A stretch of DNA of 32,601 nucleotides from an uncultured Mycoplasmatota bacterium (GTDB taxonomy: Bacteria > Bacillota_I > Bacilli_A > RF39 > UBA660): contig CAOKNI010000011.1 of NCBI GenBank assembly GCA_948470005.1, positions 1 to 32,601 of the forward strand, given 5' to 3'. Position 1 is the stretch's first letter; the number at the start of each line of letters is the position of its first letter. The notes under the pieces are model-generated. The model saw only the letters and a program-made list of their open reading frames with translations. It was not told the DNA's origin and did not search any database. This document shows positions 14,867-23,757 of the stretch, in pieces. Made by a program: the position numbers and the translations under genes.

Positions 14867-16531
14867 ATGAAAAAATTTTTGGCATTATTTATTGTTTTTT
14901 GTGGATTTTTAGTTTTATTACCATCTAATGTTTTCGCTGATGTCACTAATGAGTTTAAATGTACTAATACTCGCGATTCAGATGGATTAGTTGTAAAAAA
15001 TTGTACTTTTAAAGCATATATGACTGGCAATGGTCGCTTTAATCATACGGAAGGTAGATTCGTAATAAATAATATGGATATTGTATCCATTTCTGCTAGT
15101 TCTGGTTTTATTTTAGACTTTAATAAAAGTAGTAATTATTTAAAATTAACATCTAATCATGTTTATACTTCTAATGAAGGTGAAGTTGTTTATGCGAGTC
15201 TCATTGCTAAGCAAGCCAACTATAATGTTAGAGAGTGTAATATTGGTTATGAGCCTGTCAAAACTGGGCAAGAAGAAACCAATAATTTCACTATTACCAA
15301 AGAGGCTTATCAAGATGACCTAAAAATTAAAGAAGTTAAAATAGGAGAAGAATTTCAATATAGAATAACTGTTACCAGTAAAGATAATGTTTTACCCACC
15401 GATAATGTGGTTGTAACAGATGTTATTCCTGAATATTTAGAAATAGTAAGCGCAGGTGAAGGGATTGTAAATAATCAAGAAATCACTTGGAATTTAGGCT
15501 CATTCCCAGCCGGTGTTCATAGTAAAGTTTTAACTGTTAATGTAAAAGCTGTAAAAGAAACAAATGAACTTGTTAAAAATACTGCGGTTTTAAAAGTCGG
15601 AGATAATACTTTTAAAGATGACGAAACTACAAAAGTTGTTTATTCTAATATTAATATAACCAAAAAAGCTAGTCGTGATAAAATTGGAAGTGAAGAAGAG
15701 TTTTACTATATTCTCACTGTTGAAAATGTTGGAACTGGTGCTTCTGAAGAAGTAATTGTCTCTGATGTCATTGATGAGTCGCTAACTGTTATTGGCGCTA
15801 CACCTGAATACACAAACGAAGGTAATACTTATTATTTTAATATAGGTTCCTTAAAAGCCAAAGAGGCTAAAACAATTCGTATTAATGTAAAAGCTCCTAT
15901 TGTGGAAGAAAATAAGACAATTTTTAACGTTGCCACTGCGACTGAAAAGGGCAAGGACCCTGTACGTGATGAAGCAACGGTAGAAATTATTACGGAAGAC
16001 ATAAAGCCAGATATTAGTATCAAAAAAGATGTAAACAAAACCAGAGTTAAAATAGGTGAAGAATTTAATTATAGTATAACTGTTACAAATAATAACACTT
16101 TAAATTTAACAGATGTTTTAGTAAAGGATATCATTGATAGTGATTTAGAAATACTAGAATGTGTTGGCGGCCTTGTTTCAAACAACATAATTACTTGGGC
16201 TTTTGACTTAAAAAGTAATGAAAAGAAAGTATTAACAATACGAGTTAAAGTAAAAGATACCAAGAAAGAAAAAATAGTTAATCAAGCTGTAATCACTTAC
16301 GAAAATAAAGAAACACCAAGTAATGAAGTAGAAATTACCATCACCAAAGATAAAGACCCAGATAAACCAAGTAACCCAACCAAACCGGATACTCCACCTA
16401 ACAATGAACCAGATATTGAAAACCCTAAAACCGGAAGTATTATAAGTTACATTATTTTGAGTGGTTTTATGGCCTTTAGTATACTTATCTATTGGTATGT
16501 TAAAACTAAGAAAAAGTTTTACCGCTTGTAA
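14867..16531 (+). CDS. DUF11-repeat cell-surface protein with NPKTG anchor-like end
   Basis: A 554-residue exported protein. A signal peptide (1-24) is followed by an N-terminal domain of about 115 residues with cysteines (Cys32, Cys46). Three DUF11-type Ig-like repeats begin near 140, 260 and 385, each with the pattern IGEEFxYxITVT...VVVTDVI...L, typical of conserved isopeptide-bonded surface modules. A proline-rich wall spacer (DPDKPSNPTKPDTPPN, about 505-520) leads to NPKTG, then a hydrophobic segment and the basic tail KTKKKFYRL. NPKTG is a variant of the LPxTG sortase signal; no sortase is in the window. The likely role is a stalk or adhesin on the cell wall. RBS AGAGGTG precedes ATG 14867. 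Confidence 0.8.
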   Translation: MKKFLALFIVFCGFLVLLPSNVFADVTNEFKCTNTRDSDGLVVKNCTFKAYMTGNGRFNHTEGRFVINNMDIVSISASSGFILDFNKSSNYLKLTSNHVYTSNEGEVVYASLIAKQANYNVRECNIGYEPVKTGQEETNNFTITKEAYQDDLKIKEVKIGEEFQYRITVTSKDNVLPTDNVVVTDVIPEYLEIVSAGEGIVNNQEITWNLGSFPAGVHSKVLTVNVKAVKETNELVKNTAVLKVGDNTFKDDETTKVVYSNINITKKASRDKIGSEEEFYYILTVENVGTGASEEVIVSDVIDESLTVIGATPEYTNEGNTYYFNIGSLKAKEAKTIRINVKAPIVEENKTIFNVATATEKGKDPVRDEATVEIITEDIKPDISIKKDVNKTRVKIGEEFNYSITVTNNNTLNLTDVLVKDIIDSDLEILECVGGLVSNNIITWAFDLKSNEKKVLTIRVKVKDTKKEKIVNQAVITYENKETPSNEVEITITKDKDPDKPSNPTKPDTPPNNEPDIENPKTGSIISYIILSGFMAFSILIYWYVKTKKKFYRL

Positions 16532-16537
16532 AATTTA

Positions 16538-16562
16538 GAATACTAATATAGTGTTCTTTTTT
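16538..16562 (+). terminator. Rho-independent terminator
   Basis: AGAATACT (16538-16545) / AGTGTTCT (16551-16558) with one G-T pair and a run of Ts. It separates the surface protein from the pseudopilin gene. Confidence 0.7.
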
Positions 16563-16596
16563 CGAAAATAATCATGAAAAAAGTTTAGGAGTGCTT

Positions 16597-16992
16597 ATGA
16601 AAAATAAAAAAGGTTTTACTTTAATAGAGCTATTATGTGTTTTAGTCCTAATTTCTATTATTACAACACTTGCCGCGGTAAAATTTTTACCTTTTATCGC
16701 AAGTGAGAACAAAAATACTTTATGTGCCAAAATTGCTATGATTAAAAATGCTTCTCTTGATTATGCGGTAAAATATGAAAAAGAGCTAAATAATAGTACC
16801 GAGTATTTTAATGGTTATAAAAGTATTAAACTTAAAATTAATGATTTAGTAATTAATAAAGTAATAGCTGCGGACCAAGATAATTTAGTTATAAACCCAT
16901 TAGACAAAAGTAGTATCAATGATTGGGATGTGATATTTTATTTAGAAAATAATAACATTCAAGTTTATATTGATACAACTAATATTTGTTAA
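16597..16992 (+). CDS. Type IV pseudopilin-like protein (ComGC-like)
   Basis: A 131-residue protein with a class III prepilin leader: MKNKKG then FTLIELLCVLVLISIITTLAAV, with cleavage expected after Gly6 and the conserved Glu at position +5. The hydrophobic helix is followed by a short globular domain with Cys residues near 48 and at the C-terminus, which could form a disulfide. In Bacillota such proteins form the competence pseudopilus and need the peptidase ComC and assembly proteins ComGA/GB; none of these is in the window. ATG 16597 is preceded by TTAGGAGTG. It may be a lone minor pilin. Confidence 0.7.
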   Translation: MKNKKGFTLIELLCVLVLISIITTLAAVKFLPFIASENKNTLCAKIAMIKNASLDYAVKYEKELNNSTEYFNGYKSIKLKINDLVINKVIAADQDNLVINPLDKSSINDWDVIFYLENNNIQVYIDTTNIC

Positions 16993-17040
16993 TTAAAGAA
17001 AAATGTGGTAAAATATCTATTCAAAAAGGGAGGCAGTACT

Positions 17041-18345
17041 ATGTTATGTGTTTGTTTAATCGGAAAACCTAATGTTGGTAAGTCTACAATTTTCAATAAA
17101 TTAATTAAAGAAAAAAAAGCCATTATTATGGATGAACCCGGCGTCACCAGAGATCGCATTTATGGTAAAGTGCATTATCAAGATAAAAGTTTCTCACTTA
17201 TCGATACTGGGGGTCTTACTAGTGGTAGTGAAAATTTTAATCAAGATATTAAAATGCAAGCGGAGCTAGCCATAGATGAAGCTGATTTGATTTTATTTGT
17301 TGTTGATGGCAAAAATGGTTTAGATGCTAGTGATTACTATATCCGCGATATGTTAATAAAAAGTCAAAAAGAAGTAATTGTTTTAGTAAATAAAATTGAT
17401 AATGCTAAAAGAGTCAATAATATTTATGAGTTTTATGAGCTAGGATTCTCTAAAATTTTAAGTATCAGCGGTGAACATAATCTTGGATTTTCTGAAGTTT
17501 TAGATACAATTACAAAAAATATCACTGTTTCTTTAAGTAATGACAATAAAATTCCTAAATTTTGTTTAATTGGAAGACCTAATGTTGGAAAAAGCAGTTT
17601 AATGAATGCTTTATTAAATGAAGAAAGGTCTATTGTAAGTGATATTCCAGGAACAACGAGAGATTCACTTGACACTAAATTTACTTATGACAAAGAAGAA
17701 TATATTGTTGTAGATACTGCAGGGTTAAGGAAAAAGGGGCGTATTTATGAAAATATTGAGAAATTTAGTTATCTAAGAAGTATGCGTGCTATAGATGAAT
17801 CGGATGTTTGTGTGGTCGTTATTAGTGCGGAAGATGGAATAACTGAGCATGATAAACACATTTTAGGCTATGCGATTGAGGCCGGAAAAGGCTTAGTATT
17901 AGTTGTTAATAAATGGGATACAGTTAATAATCCTAATTTAGATATAAAGAGTTGGAAAACCAAGATAGCTCAAGAATTTCAATTTGCTGATTATTTAAAA
18001 ATTGTTTTTTTATCAGCTAAAACCAAAAAAAGAATTCATACTTTAATGCCAGAAATTATAAGTGCTTATAACAACAACCAAAAAGAAATTAAAACGAGCT
18101 TACTAAATAATGTTATAACCGAAGCCGTAAGTCTCAATGCTCCACCATCATATAAAGGAAAAAGACTTAAAATTTATTTTGTTAGCGAAACGGGTCTTAG
18201 ACCCCCTAAATTTACTTTTAATGTGAATAATAAAAATTTAGTTCATTTTAGTTATGAAAGATATTTAGAAAATAAACTTCGTGAAAACTTTGATTTAAGT
18301 GGCACTCCTATAATTTTACAATTTAAAAATAAAAATGAAAATTAA
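17041..18345 (+). CDS. der: Ribosome biogenesis GTPase Der (EngA)
   Basis: A 434-residue tandem GTPase that matures the 50S subunit. The first G domain has GKPNVGKST (8-16), a DTGG and NKID; the second, from about residue 175, has GRPNVGKSS, DTAG and NKWD. The C-terminal KH-like domain (APPSYKGKRLKIYF to the end) completes the family layout. The start is ATG 17041 after GGGAGG; an upstream frame extension from 17005 is not supported. It is intact and of normal length, and the 3' end runs into a bidirectional terminator shared with the reverse-strand XRE gene. Confidence 0.95.
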   Translation: MLCVCLIGKPNVGKSTIFNKLIKEKKAIIMDEPGVTRDRIYGKVHYQDKSFSLIDTGGLTSGSENFNQDIKMQAELAIDEADLILFVVDGKNGLDASDYYIRDMLIKSQKEVIVLVNKIDNAKRVNNIYEFYELGFSKILSISGEHNLGFSEVLDTITKNITVSLSNDNKIPKFCLIGRPNVGKSSLMNALLNEERSIVSDIPGTTRDSLDTKFTYDKEEYIVVDTAGLRKKGRIYENIEKFSYLRSMRAIDESDVCVVVISAEDGITEHDKHILGYAIEAGKGLVLVVNKWDTVNNPNLDIKSWKTKIAQEFQFADYLKIVFLSAKTKKRIHTLMPEIISAYNNNQKEIKTSLLNNVITEAVSLNAPPSYKGKRLKIYFVSETGLRPPKFTFNVNNKNLVHFSYERYLENKLRENFDLSGTPIILQFKNKNEN

Positions 18346-18347
18346 AA

Positions 18348-18376
18348 AGCATGCTCTATTTGGAACATACTTTTTT
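18348..18376. terminator. Bidirectional terminator between der and the reverse XRE gene
   Basis: AGCATGCTC (18348-18356) pairs with GAACATACT (18363-18371) through G-T pairs. There are six Ts on the forward side (18371-18376) and an A-run on the other side that reads as Ts on the reverse strand. It overlaps the stop codon of the reverse gene. Confidence 0.7.
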
Positions 18377-18640
18377 AGAATCTCCTATATATTTACGCTC
18401 ATCAACACGTTTTTTATTAATTATATGCTCTTCATTATATAAAATAAGCTCATCTGTTTTAATGCCCATTTTTGTTGCTAAATCTTCAATTGTATCGGAC
18501 CGAAAATTTATAAGTCCACGCTCAATGTCAGCAAAATATTTATAATTTAAGCCGAGCGATGTATAAAATTTTTCTTGGCTTAAACCGGTTTGATAGCGGT
18601 AATATTTAAGATTCATACCTACAACTTGTTTTAAATTCAT
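18356..18640 (-). CDS. XRE-family regulator
   Basis: A 94-residue protein on the reverse strand: an XRE/HTH_3 domain (VVGMNLKYYRYQTGLSQEKF, then LGLNYKYFADIERGLINF and IEDLATKMGIKTDELI, about 6-68), followed by a Lys/Asp-rich tail ending KKVCSK. The start is ATG at 18640, behind AGGAG (in reverse orientation at about 18648-18652); a longer start at 18655 would include that site. It is divergent from another small XRE gene at 18759, with both promoters in the shared 118-base gap. Confidence 0.8.
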   Translation of the reverse strand: MNLKQVVGMNLKYYRYQTGLSQEKFYTSLGLNYKYFADIERGLINFRSDTIEDLATKMGIKTDELILYNEEHIINKKRVDERKYIGDSKKVCSK

Positions 18641-18680
18641 CCAAACACTCCTCACACTTAATGCTATTGATAAACATTCA

Positions 18681-18720
18681 TAATGTCTACCCGGTTATAA
18701 ATGTACAAAAATTGACATTA
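18681..18720. promoter_or_regulatory. Shared operator between divergent XRE genes
   Basis: TAATGTC (18681-18687) and GACATTA (18714-18720) are perfect inverted copies 26 bases apart. The right copy overlaps the forward -35, TTGACA. The left copy overlaps the reverse-strand -35 (TAGACA, 18683-18688), whose -10 is the complement of about 18660-18665. Binding at either copy would block one promoter. Confidence 0.55.
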
Positions 18721-18740
18721 CTAAAATTTTGGTATATTAT
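18712..18740 (+). promoter_or_regulatory. SigA-type promoter of forward XRE gene
   Basis: Perfect -35 TTGACA (18712-18717), 17-base spacer, -10 TATTAT (18735-18740). Confidence 0.8.
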
Positions 18741-18758
18741 ATAGCTAGTGGAGGATTT

Positions 18759-18977
18759 ATGGTAAAAAGTAGTACAAAAGTAAATTTTAAGTTACAAGAT
18801 TTAAGAAAACAAAGCAATATGTCATACGAAAGTGTCGCTAAAGAGCTTGGTATATGCAAAGCTTATTATTGGCAAATCGAAAATGGCGGCCGAAGGCTTT
18901 ATTATGATTTAGCTGTCAAAATCGCCAAAGTTTTTAAGAAAAAGCCTGATGACATATTTTATGATTATTATAAATAA
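18759..18977 (+). CDS. Small XRE-family regulator
   Basis: A 72-residue protein that is almost only an XRE domain: KLQDLRKQSNMSYESVAKEL, then GICKAYYWQIENGGRRLYYD and VKIAKVFKKKPDDIFYDYYK. The start is ATG 18759 behind GTGGAGGA. It is oriented opposite to the XRE gene at 18356-18640 with operators in between, like a Cro/CI pair. There is no membrane or sensor part. Confidence 0.8.
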   Translation: MVKSSTKVNFKLQDLRKQSNMSYESVAKELGICKAYYWQIENGGRRLYYDLAVKIAKVFKKKPDDIFYDYYK

Positions 18978-19023
18978 TCCAAAAATACTTTTTAACATAT
19001 AATGTGTTAGGAGGTATTTTTTT

Positions 19024-19263
19024 ATGTTAAATGATTCTTTTTTTAAAAAAGTAGAAAAGAAAACTCGTGTTGATAAAAATACTATTGTGTCTTTAGCAGA
19101 AAAATTACAAAAAGGAAATATGAAAGATGAGAGTACTCTCAGTGAAGTAATTGATACCTTAAGTAAAATGACAGGAAAAAAGGTTAGCCCTGAATTTAAA
19201 GATAAAATTATTAAAAAAGTGGTAAATGATGAAGTACCCGATAATGTTGACAAAATGTTTTAA
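19024..19263 (+). CDS. SpoVIF-like sporulation protein
   Basis: A 79-residue acidic/basic helical protein that matches the stage VI sporulation protein F family almost end to end: FFKKVEKKTRVDKNTIVSLA, LQKGNMKDESTLSEVIDTLS, MTGKKVSPEFKDKII and the C-terminal PDNVDKMF. In Bacillus the protein is a late spore-coat assembly and resistance factor. The gene is preceded by a full AGGAGG site and stands alone. No other spore genes are in the window, so spore formation itself is not shown. Confidence 0.75.
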   Translation: MLNDSFFKKVEKKTRVDKNTIVSLAEKLQKGNMKDESTLSEVIDTLSKMTGKKVSPEFKDKIIKKVVNDEVPDNVDKMF

Positions 19264-19320
19264 TTTTATATACTTTTAAATAAAATTTTTGTATAATAAT
19301 CTCTCAAAGCGAGTGATTTT

Positions 19321-20043
19321 ATGAAAGATATATTTTTAATCGAAATGGATAAAGAAATTGAAAGTGTAAATGAAAAGCTAAACATTTTTCATAATGTCTT
19401 AACTGATGGCCGAAGTTATGATTATGATAAAGGGACAAAAATGGCTCTCGAAATTAATAAATTATGTAAGCAAATAGATGTTATTAATGATTTTTTAGAT
19501 AATCGTTTTAAAAAGAGATTTAGATTTCTTAGAGTTTTAGGACTTGGTGTTATTACAAGTTTCATATGCCTTCTTTTTACAGGTAGTATGTTAGTTTATT
19601 TTATCCTTATCGTACTTTCCCTTAGTGCTTATAAAGGCTATAAATATATGGAAAACTACCGCAAAGAAACATTTTATTTAGAAAATAAAACTGAGATTAC
19701 ATCCAAAAGAATCGTAAATCTTACCAATTTACTCGTTAACAAAGAAACAAAAAAGAAAATTGTTGAAGTTGCTCTTATACCTAAAAATAATCCCGACGAT
19801 ATTTTAGATGAAGAAATAGCGATGGCGGATTATCTATTATCTTTAATGCTTGATAGTGAAGTAATATTAGAAATTTCCATTCCCGATAATATCAAAGAAA
19901 TAATGGTCGTGAGACTCCAAGACACTCTTGAGAGTACGGAAGAAGATTTAACAAAATTGCTTCATCTTGCTAAAAAAGGCCAAAAACCTTTGAGTAGAAG
20001 AAGAGATAAAACTCCAATATCTCCAAATAGGTTCTTTTCTTGA
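19321..20043 (+). CDS. Hypothetical protein with coiled coil and two membrane segments
   Basis: A 240-residue protein. Residues 1-60 form a helical/coiled-coil region, residues 68-84 and 85-100 are two closely spaced hydrophobic segments (hairpin), and the remainder is a long helical cytoplasmic part with acidic patches ending in a basic tail RRRDKTPISPNRFFS. A -10 TATAAT lies near 19300. No family recognised. It could be a membrane-bound scaffold; this is only a shape-based guess. Confidence 0.55.
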   Translation: MKDIFLIEMDKEIESVNEKLNIFHNVLTDGRSYDYDKGTKMALEINKLCKQIDVINDFLDNRFKKRFRFLRVLGLGVITSFICLLFTGSMLVYFILIVLSLSAYKGYKYMENYRKETFYLENKTEITSKRIVNLTNLLVNKETKKKIVEVALIPKNNPDDILDEEIAMADYLLSLMLDSEVILEISIPDNIKEIMVVRLQDTLESTEEDLTKLLHLAKKGQKPLSRRRDKTPISPNRFFS

Positions 20044-20120
20044 AAAAATTTGTCTCTAAAGTAGATTATGCTTGCTTTTTATAAACACTTTTTGTTATAA
20101 TAGGCTCTAGGTGAAGCACA

Positions 20121-20642
20121 TTGGAACAAGTTAGTAATGTTTTAGAAATATTTAGTAAATTACAAGGTGTTGAGTATGGCTGGATGGATATTGAGAAAAA
20201 TATCTATAAAGATAGCGAGAAAGGCTTTAAAAAGAAATATGTTTTAGCAAGTCCCGAAGAAGTTTTGGAAAGCAAAGTTGGAACCTGTTTTGATTTAGTC
20301 GAGTTAGAAAGAGCCTATTTTAAAAATTTAAATTTAAAATTTAATACCTATTTTATGATTTATTACGATTCAAAAAAAGTGTTTACTCATACATTTGTAG
20401 TTTACGAAGAAAAAGAAAAGTTTTATTGGTTTGAATATGATTGGAATAAAGAAAATATTAAAGAATATATGAGTTTATATGACCTTTTAACTGATGTCAG
20501 AAAAGAATTTAAAAAACGTCATAACTTAAAATTTATGGATATGGATTATTTATGTGTCTATAAATATAAAAAGCCTAAATTTCATATTGGCTTAAAAGAC
20601 TTTTACAAGCATTGTGAAAATGGTGAAAATGTCATAATATAA
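20121..20642 (+). CDS. Transglutaminase-like protein with Cys-His-Asp triad
   Basis: A 173-residue soluble protein. VGTCFDLVELERAYFKNL places Cys56 at the start of a helix, VFTHTFVVYEEK gives His90 and YWFEYDWNKEN gives Asp107 (or Glu105). Order and spacing are those of the transglutaminase/papain-like fold. Partner and substrate are unknown; there is no signal peptide. The start is TTG 20121 after AGGTGAAG. A -10 TATAAT lies near 20097. It is clearer as an enzyme than the similar gene at 8532, which lacks the His. Confidence 0.6.
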   Translation: MEQVSNVLEIFSKLQGVEYGWMDIEKNIYKDSEKGFKKKYVLASPEEVLESKVGTCFDLVELERAYFKNLNLKFNTYFMIYYDSKKVFTHTFVVYEEKEKFYWFEYDWNKENIKEYMSLYDLLTDVRKEFKKRHNLKFMDMDYLCVYKYKKPKFHIGLKDFYKHCENGENVII

Positions 20643-20699
20643 TTTGAGGTATTTTAAATACTTCTTTTTTATGCTATACTTTTATAGTAGGTGAGTATC

Positions 20700-23151
20700 A
20701 TGTATAAAACAGTTTCTACATTACAAAATTTAATTAGAGAAGATTTAAATAAAATGGAAATGTTAAATTTAAAAGAAGTTAATCCAGCTAAATATAATGA
20801 TTTATTAAGTAGGTTTACAGCGTTAGATAAAGAATTAGCTATATTAACGAATGGTAATCCCGCCAATACTGTTTCTCTTAAAATGAAATATGCTCGCATT
20901 AGTGCGGAATTAGATTTCTATTTAACCTTTTTAAATGGCACAAATGAGGTATATGCTTATAAAATTACCAAAATTAAGGAAGCCTTAGAGAATTTATTAA
21001 AAAGACTTAATAATTCTAATTATAAAGAAATCGAAGAAGAGCTTAAAAATACTTTAGATTATTTTGCAGATATTTTAGATAATGCTGTTAATTCCGTAGA
21101 ATTAAATGAGCTAATTTGAAGAATAAACTACAATATTGCTAAATATAAATTAGAGAATCAAATTGCCACATCATCTTTGATAGCTAAAAATTATTTATCT
21201 TACATTTTAGAAGATATAAATAGAGTTTTAAATGATTAAGTAAAATAGAAGATATAACAGAAGAAGATTTAAAGAATTACTTAAGAAAGCCCATTTATAA
21301 AGAAAGTGATATAAAAAAGCAATATCAAGAACCATCACCAGATATAAAAAAATTTGCGAGTTCAGTGCCTATTGATGATTTTGAAATGATATATAGATGT
21401 GAAAAAGAGGCAAATGTTAAAGAAATAGTGCCCGCGGCTATTTTAGGTTATGCAGATATCCAAAATAATAATTTTGAAATAGCAAAATCATTAGTAAAAA
21501 TAAATTTTAAAGATTTTAGATATTTATTTGATGCTCTTTTTGCTAATAAAGCTATAAATGGAGCTCTAAAAATAAAAAATGCTTTAACTTCCTATGGCGT
21601 AGATGTAAATTATGAGTTTATATGTGCTGTTATTGCTTATATAGATGAGTTAAGACGCCACTTAAATACATTTATTAAAGAAACTAGTAATGAATTTTTA
21701 ATTGATTATTTTATAAAAAATAAAATATTTGGTTTTAATGCTGCTTTTGTTAATTACATTGTCTCTTCCAATAATCCTAAGTTAAAAAAATATTTAGAAG
21801 AATCTCTTTTAACTATTCCAATAGGTGTAATAATATTCTCTAATCTAGACAATGAACTTAAAAGAAAAGCTATCGAAAATGAAATTCAAACTAATATTAA
21901 CAATAAAGAACAACTATATCTTATTTTTGATTTACTAGCTAAATGTGAAGATAAAACTTTAAGAAGAATTATTAACGAAATAATAATAAACTTGCAAGAT
22001 ATAGAAGATCTATGTGAATATGCTAATCGTTTAAAAGGGGGAATTGCTGCCAATATTATGGGTATTTTAGAACAAATACCCGATAGTCCGTTTAAAGATA
22101 AATTACTGGATGTTTTATATGATCATGAAAGTTACTGGGGGAATTTAATGCTTCACAAGGGTTCATATTTTAATAACAGTTCTGGACATAATTTTAGCAT
22201 ACTCGAATTAGGAACATCAGTTAGTGAGTTAAATCCTTTTGAGGCTTCTTATATCAGCAAAAAATTAAATGATCACAGTAATTTACTCCCTTTTGTGAGA
22301 GAACATTATCGCTCTCGTCTTGATTGGATACATTTAACAGAGTTATCTAAAAAATTAAAACCGGAGGAGCAAAATGAATTTTATAAATATTTCTATTTGG
22401 GAAATAGAGAGTTGTTTTTTAAAACAGCTCCAAGGTTTAATAATAATTTTGCTTTAAATATAATTAATGAATATCCGGCAAGTGTTATAGATTTTTTAAG
22501 ATATTTATTTGGAGAAGAAATAATTAGTCTTCCAGAATCTACATTAGATATTTTCGTTAAACATTATGAAGAAAAAGTTAATAATGAAGATGTTACATTA
22601 AGCGATAAGTTGCATAATACTTTATCCAAGCGTGTGTCACATTATGAAGATGCAGGCGATATAGTTGAGTTTTTAACATATATTATGGCTAAAGGAATAA
22701 TAAATAATGAAATTTTAATGTATGCGAAAACAATTAGTTTTGCAAGCAATCTAAATCCTTTATTTATTAAAGCAGTATCTAATACTAAAACTCCATATTT
22801 AAGAGCCAGTTTTGCCCCTAAGTTATATAGTTTAAATGCGAATAACTGGAATATTATCTTTCTAACCACTAAAGAAAAAGAAGATATTTTAAATGGTGAA
22901 GAAAATGCTGATGCTAAAGATTTGAAATTCCGAAAATATTATGGTGACTTATTAAAATTAATACCTAGTGTTCCCGAAAATATAAAATATCGGATAACAG
23001 TCGAAATAGCCAAAAGTAAGATAGAAAATATATTAATTATATAGCACTTAATTATCCTGAGTTAATAGATATATTGCTCGAAAATATTGAAGACAATAAT
23101 TTTTATAAAAGAATAATGGACATAAGTTTAAATAGTGGGGGACGAAAATAA
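20700..23151 (+). pseudogene. Large hypothetical gene broken by one stop and two frameshifts
   Basis: ATG 20700 (GTGAG upstream) opens 139 codons and meets TGA at 21117-21119. The same frame then continues as RINYNIAKYKLENQIATSSL to TAA 21237-21239, where the reading shifts by one and continues as SKIEDITEEDLKNYL into a 560-codon frame. A TAG at 23042-23044 ends that, and a further shift reads ALNYPELIDILLENIEDNNF to TAA at 23151. Joined, it would be about 815 residues, all helical and without recognised domains. Parts resemble a helical-repeat (HEAT-like) solenoid. The intact middle frame has ATG-poor starts (a GTG at 21365), so expression of a shorter protein is possible but unsupported. 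Confidence 0.6.
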
Positions 23152-23152
23152 C

Positions 23153-23181
23153 TTGTAAGTTTAAAGCTATTGTGCTATAAT
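23153..23181 (+). promoter_or_regulatory. Promoter of T-box leader
   Basis: -35 TTGTAA (23153-23158), 17-base spacer, -10 TATAAT (23176-23181). Confidence 0.75.
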
Positions 23182-23187
23182 CGTAAC

Positions 23188-23411
23188 AGAAACAAGAAAT
23201 TGTTCAATTTAATACGATAATGAAAGACAAGATTTATAAAATCCAATTTTCTAGAGAGTGAGCGGTTGGTGCAAGTTCATAAATAGATTTATAAATTACT
23301 ACTTTCTAGTAGAGATTAATACTCTCCGAGTGATTTCGTTAATAATCATTAATTAAGTAATATAAAGGATGGTACCGCAGAATTGCTCCTTAGGAGATTG
23401 TGCGGTTTTTA
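23188..23411 (+). promoter_or_regulatory. T-box riboswitch, threonine specifier ACU
   Basis: The leader carries GAAAG (23222-23226) pairing with CTTTC (23302-23306) and ATTTATAA (23232-23239) pairing with TTATAAAT (23289-23296); between them the internal loop has ACAAG on one side and TACTA (23297-23301) on the other. The ACT at 23298-23300 is a threonine codon and is the expected specifier for thrS. The distal part of stem I has AGAGAG and GGTTGGTGCAAG. The T-box AAGGATGGTACCGCAG (23365-23380) follows, and the terminator ACCGCA/TGCGGT with T-run (23374-23410) ends it. The start is inferred from the promoter. Confidence 0.9.
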
Positions 23412-23428
23412 TTTTGAGGAGGAATTAA

Positions 23429-23755
23429 ATGAATGTTAAAGATTATATGATATCGTGTGGCACAGTAAGATGTCTAGAAGGCCTGCTAGATTCTGTAGCC
23501 GATGAAAATTTATGCGATTTTACAACAGCCTTAATTGAGAATTTAAAGAAAGATATTGCCAATTATCATTTGGTTCCAACTAAAAAGATGAGAACATTTA
23601 ATGTTGTGGATTTAACAGAAGATGAAATATTTCGTATGACTGCACTTAAAATACGGCAAATGATGCTTCTAAATCCCCAAAGAAAAGAAGAATTAAAAAA
23701 GTTAGATGATTTTGTGAAAACTCACAGATTACATATGAAGATGAAAGGAAAATAA
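23429..23755 (+). CDS. Hypothetical protein under T-box control, upstream of thrS
   Basis: A 108-residue soluble protein starting at ATG 23429 behind GAGGAGG, 18 bases after the T-box terminator and two bases before thrS. It has a Cys-containing N-terminus (YMISCGTVRCLEGLL), a helical middle and a basic tail (THRLHMKMKGK). I do not recognise a family, and it is not the missing TGS domain of the ThrRS. Its place implies expression when uncharged tRNA-Thr accumulates. Confidence 0.65.
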   Translation: MNVKDYMISCGTVRCLEGLLDSVADENLCDFTTALIENLKKDIANYHLVPTKKMRTFNVVDLTEDEIFRMTALKIRQMMLLNPQRKEELKKLDDFVKTHRLHMKMKGK

Positions 23756-23757
23756 AA

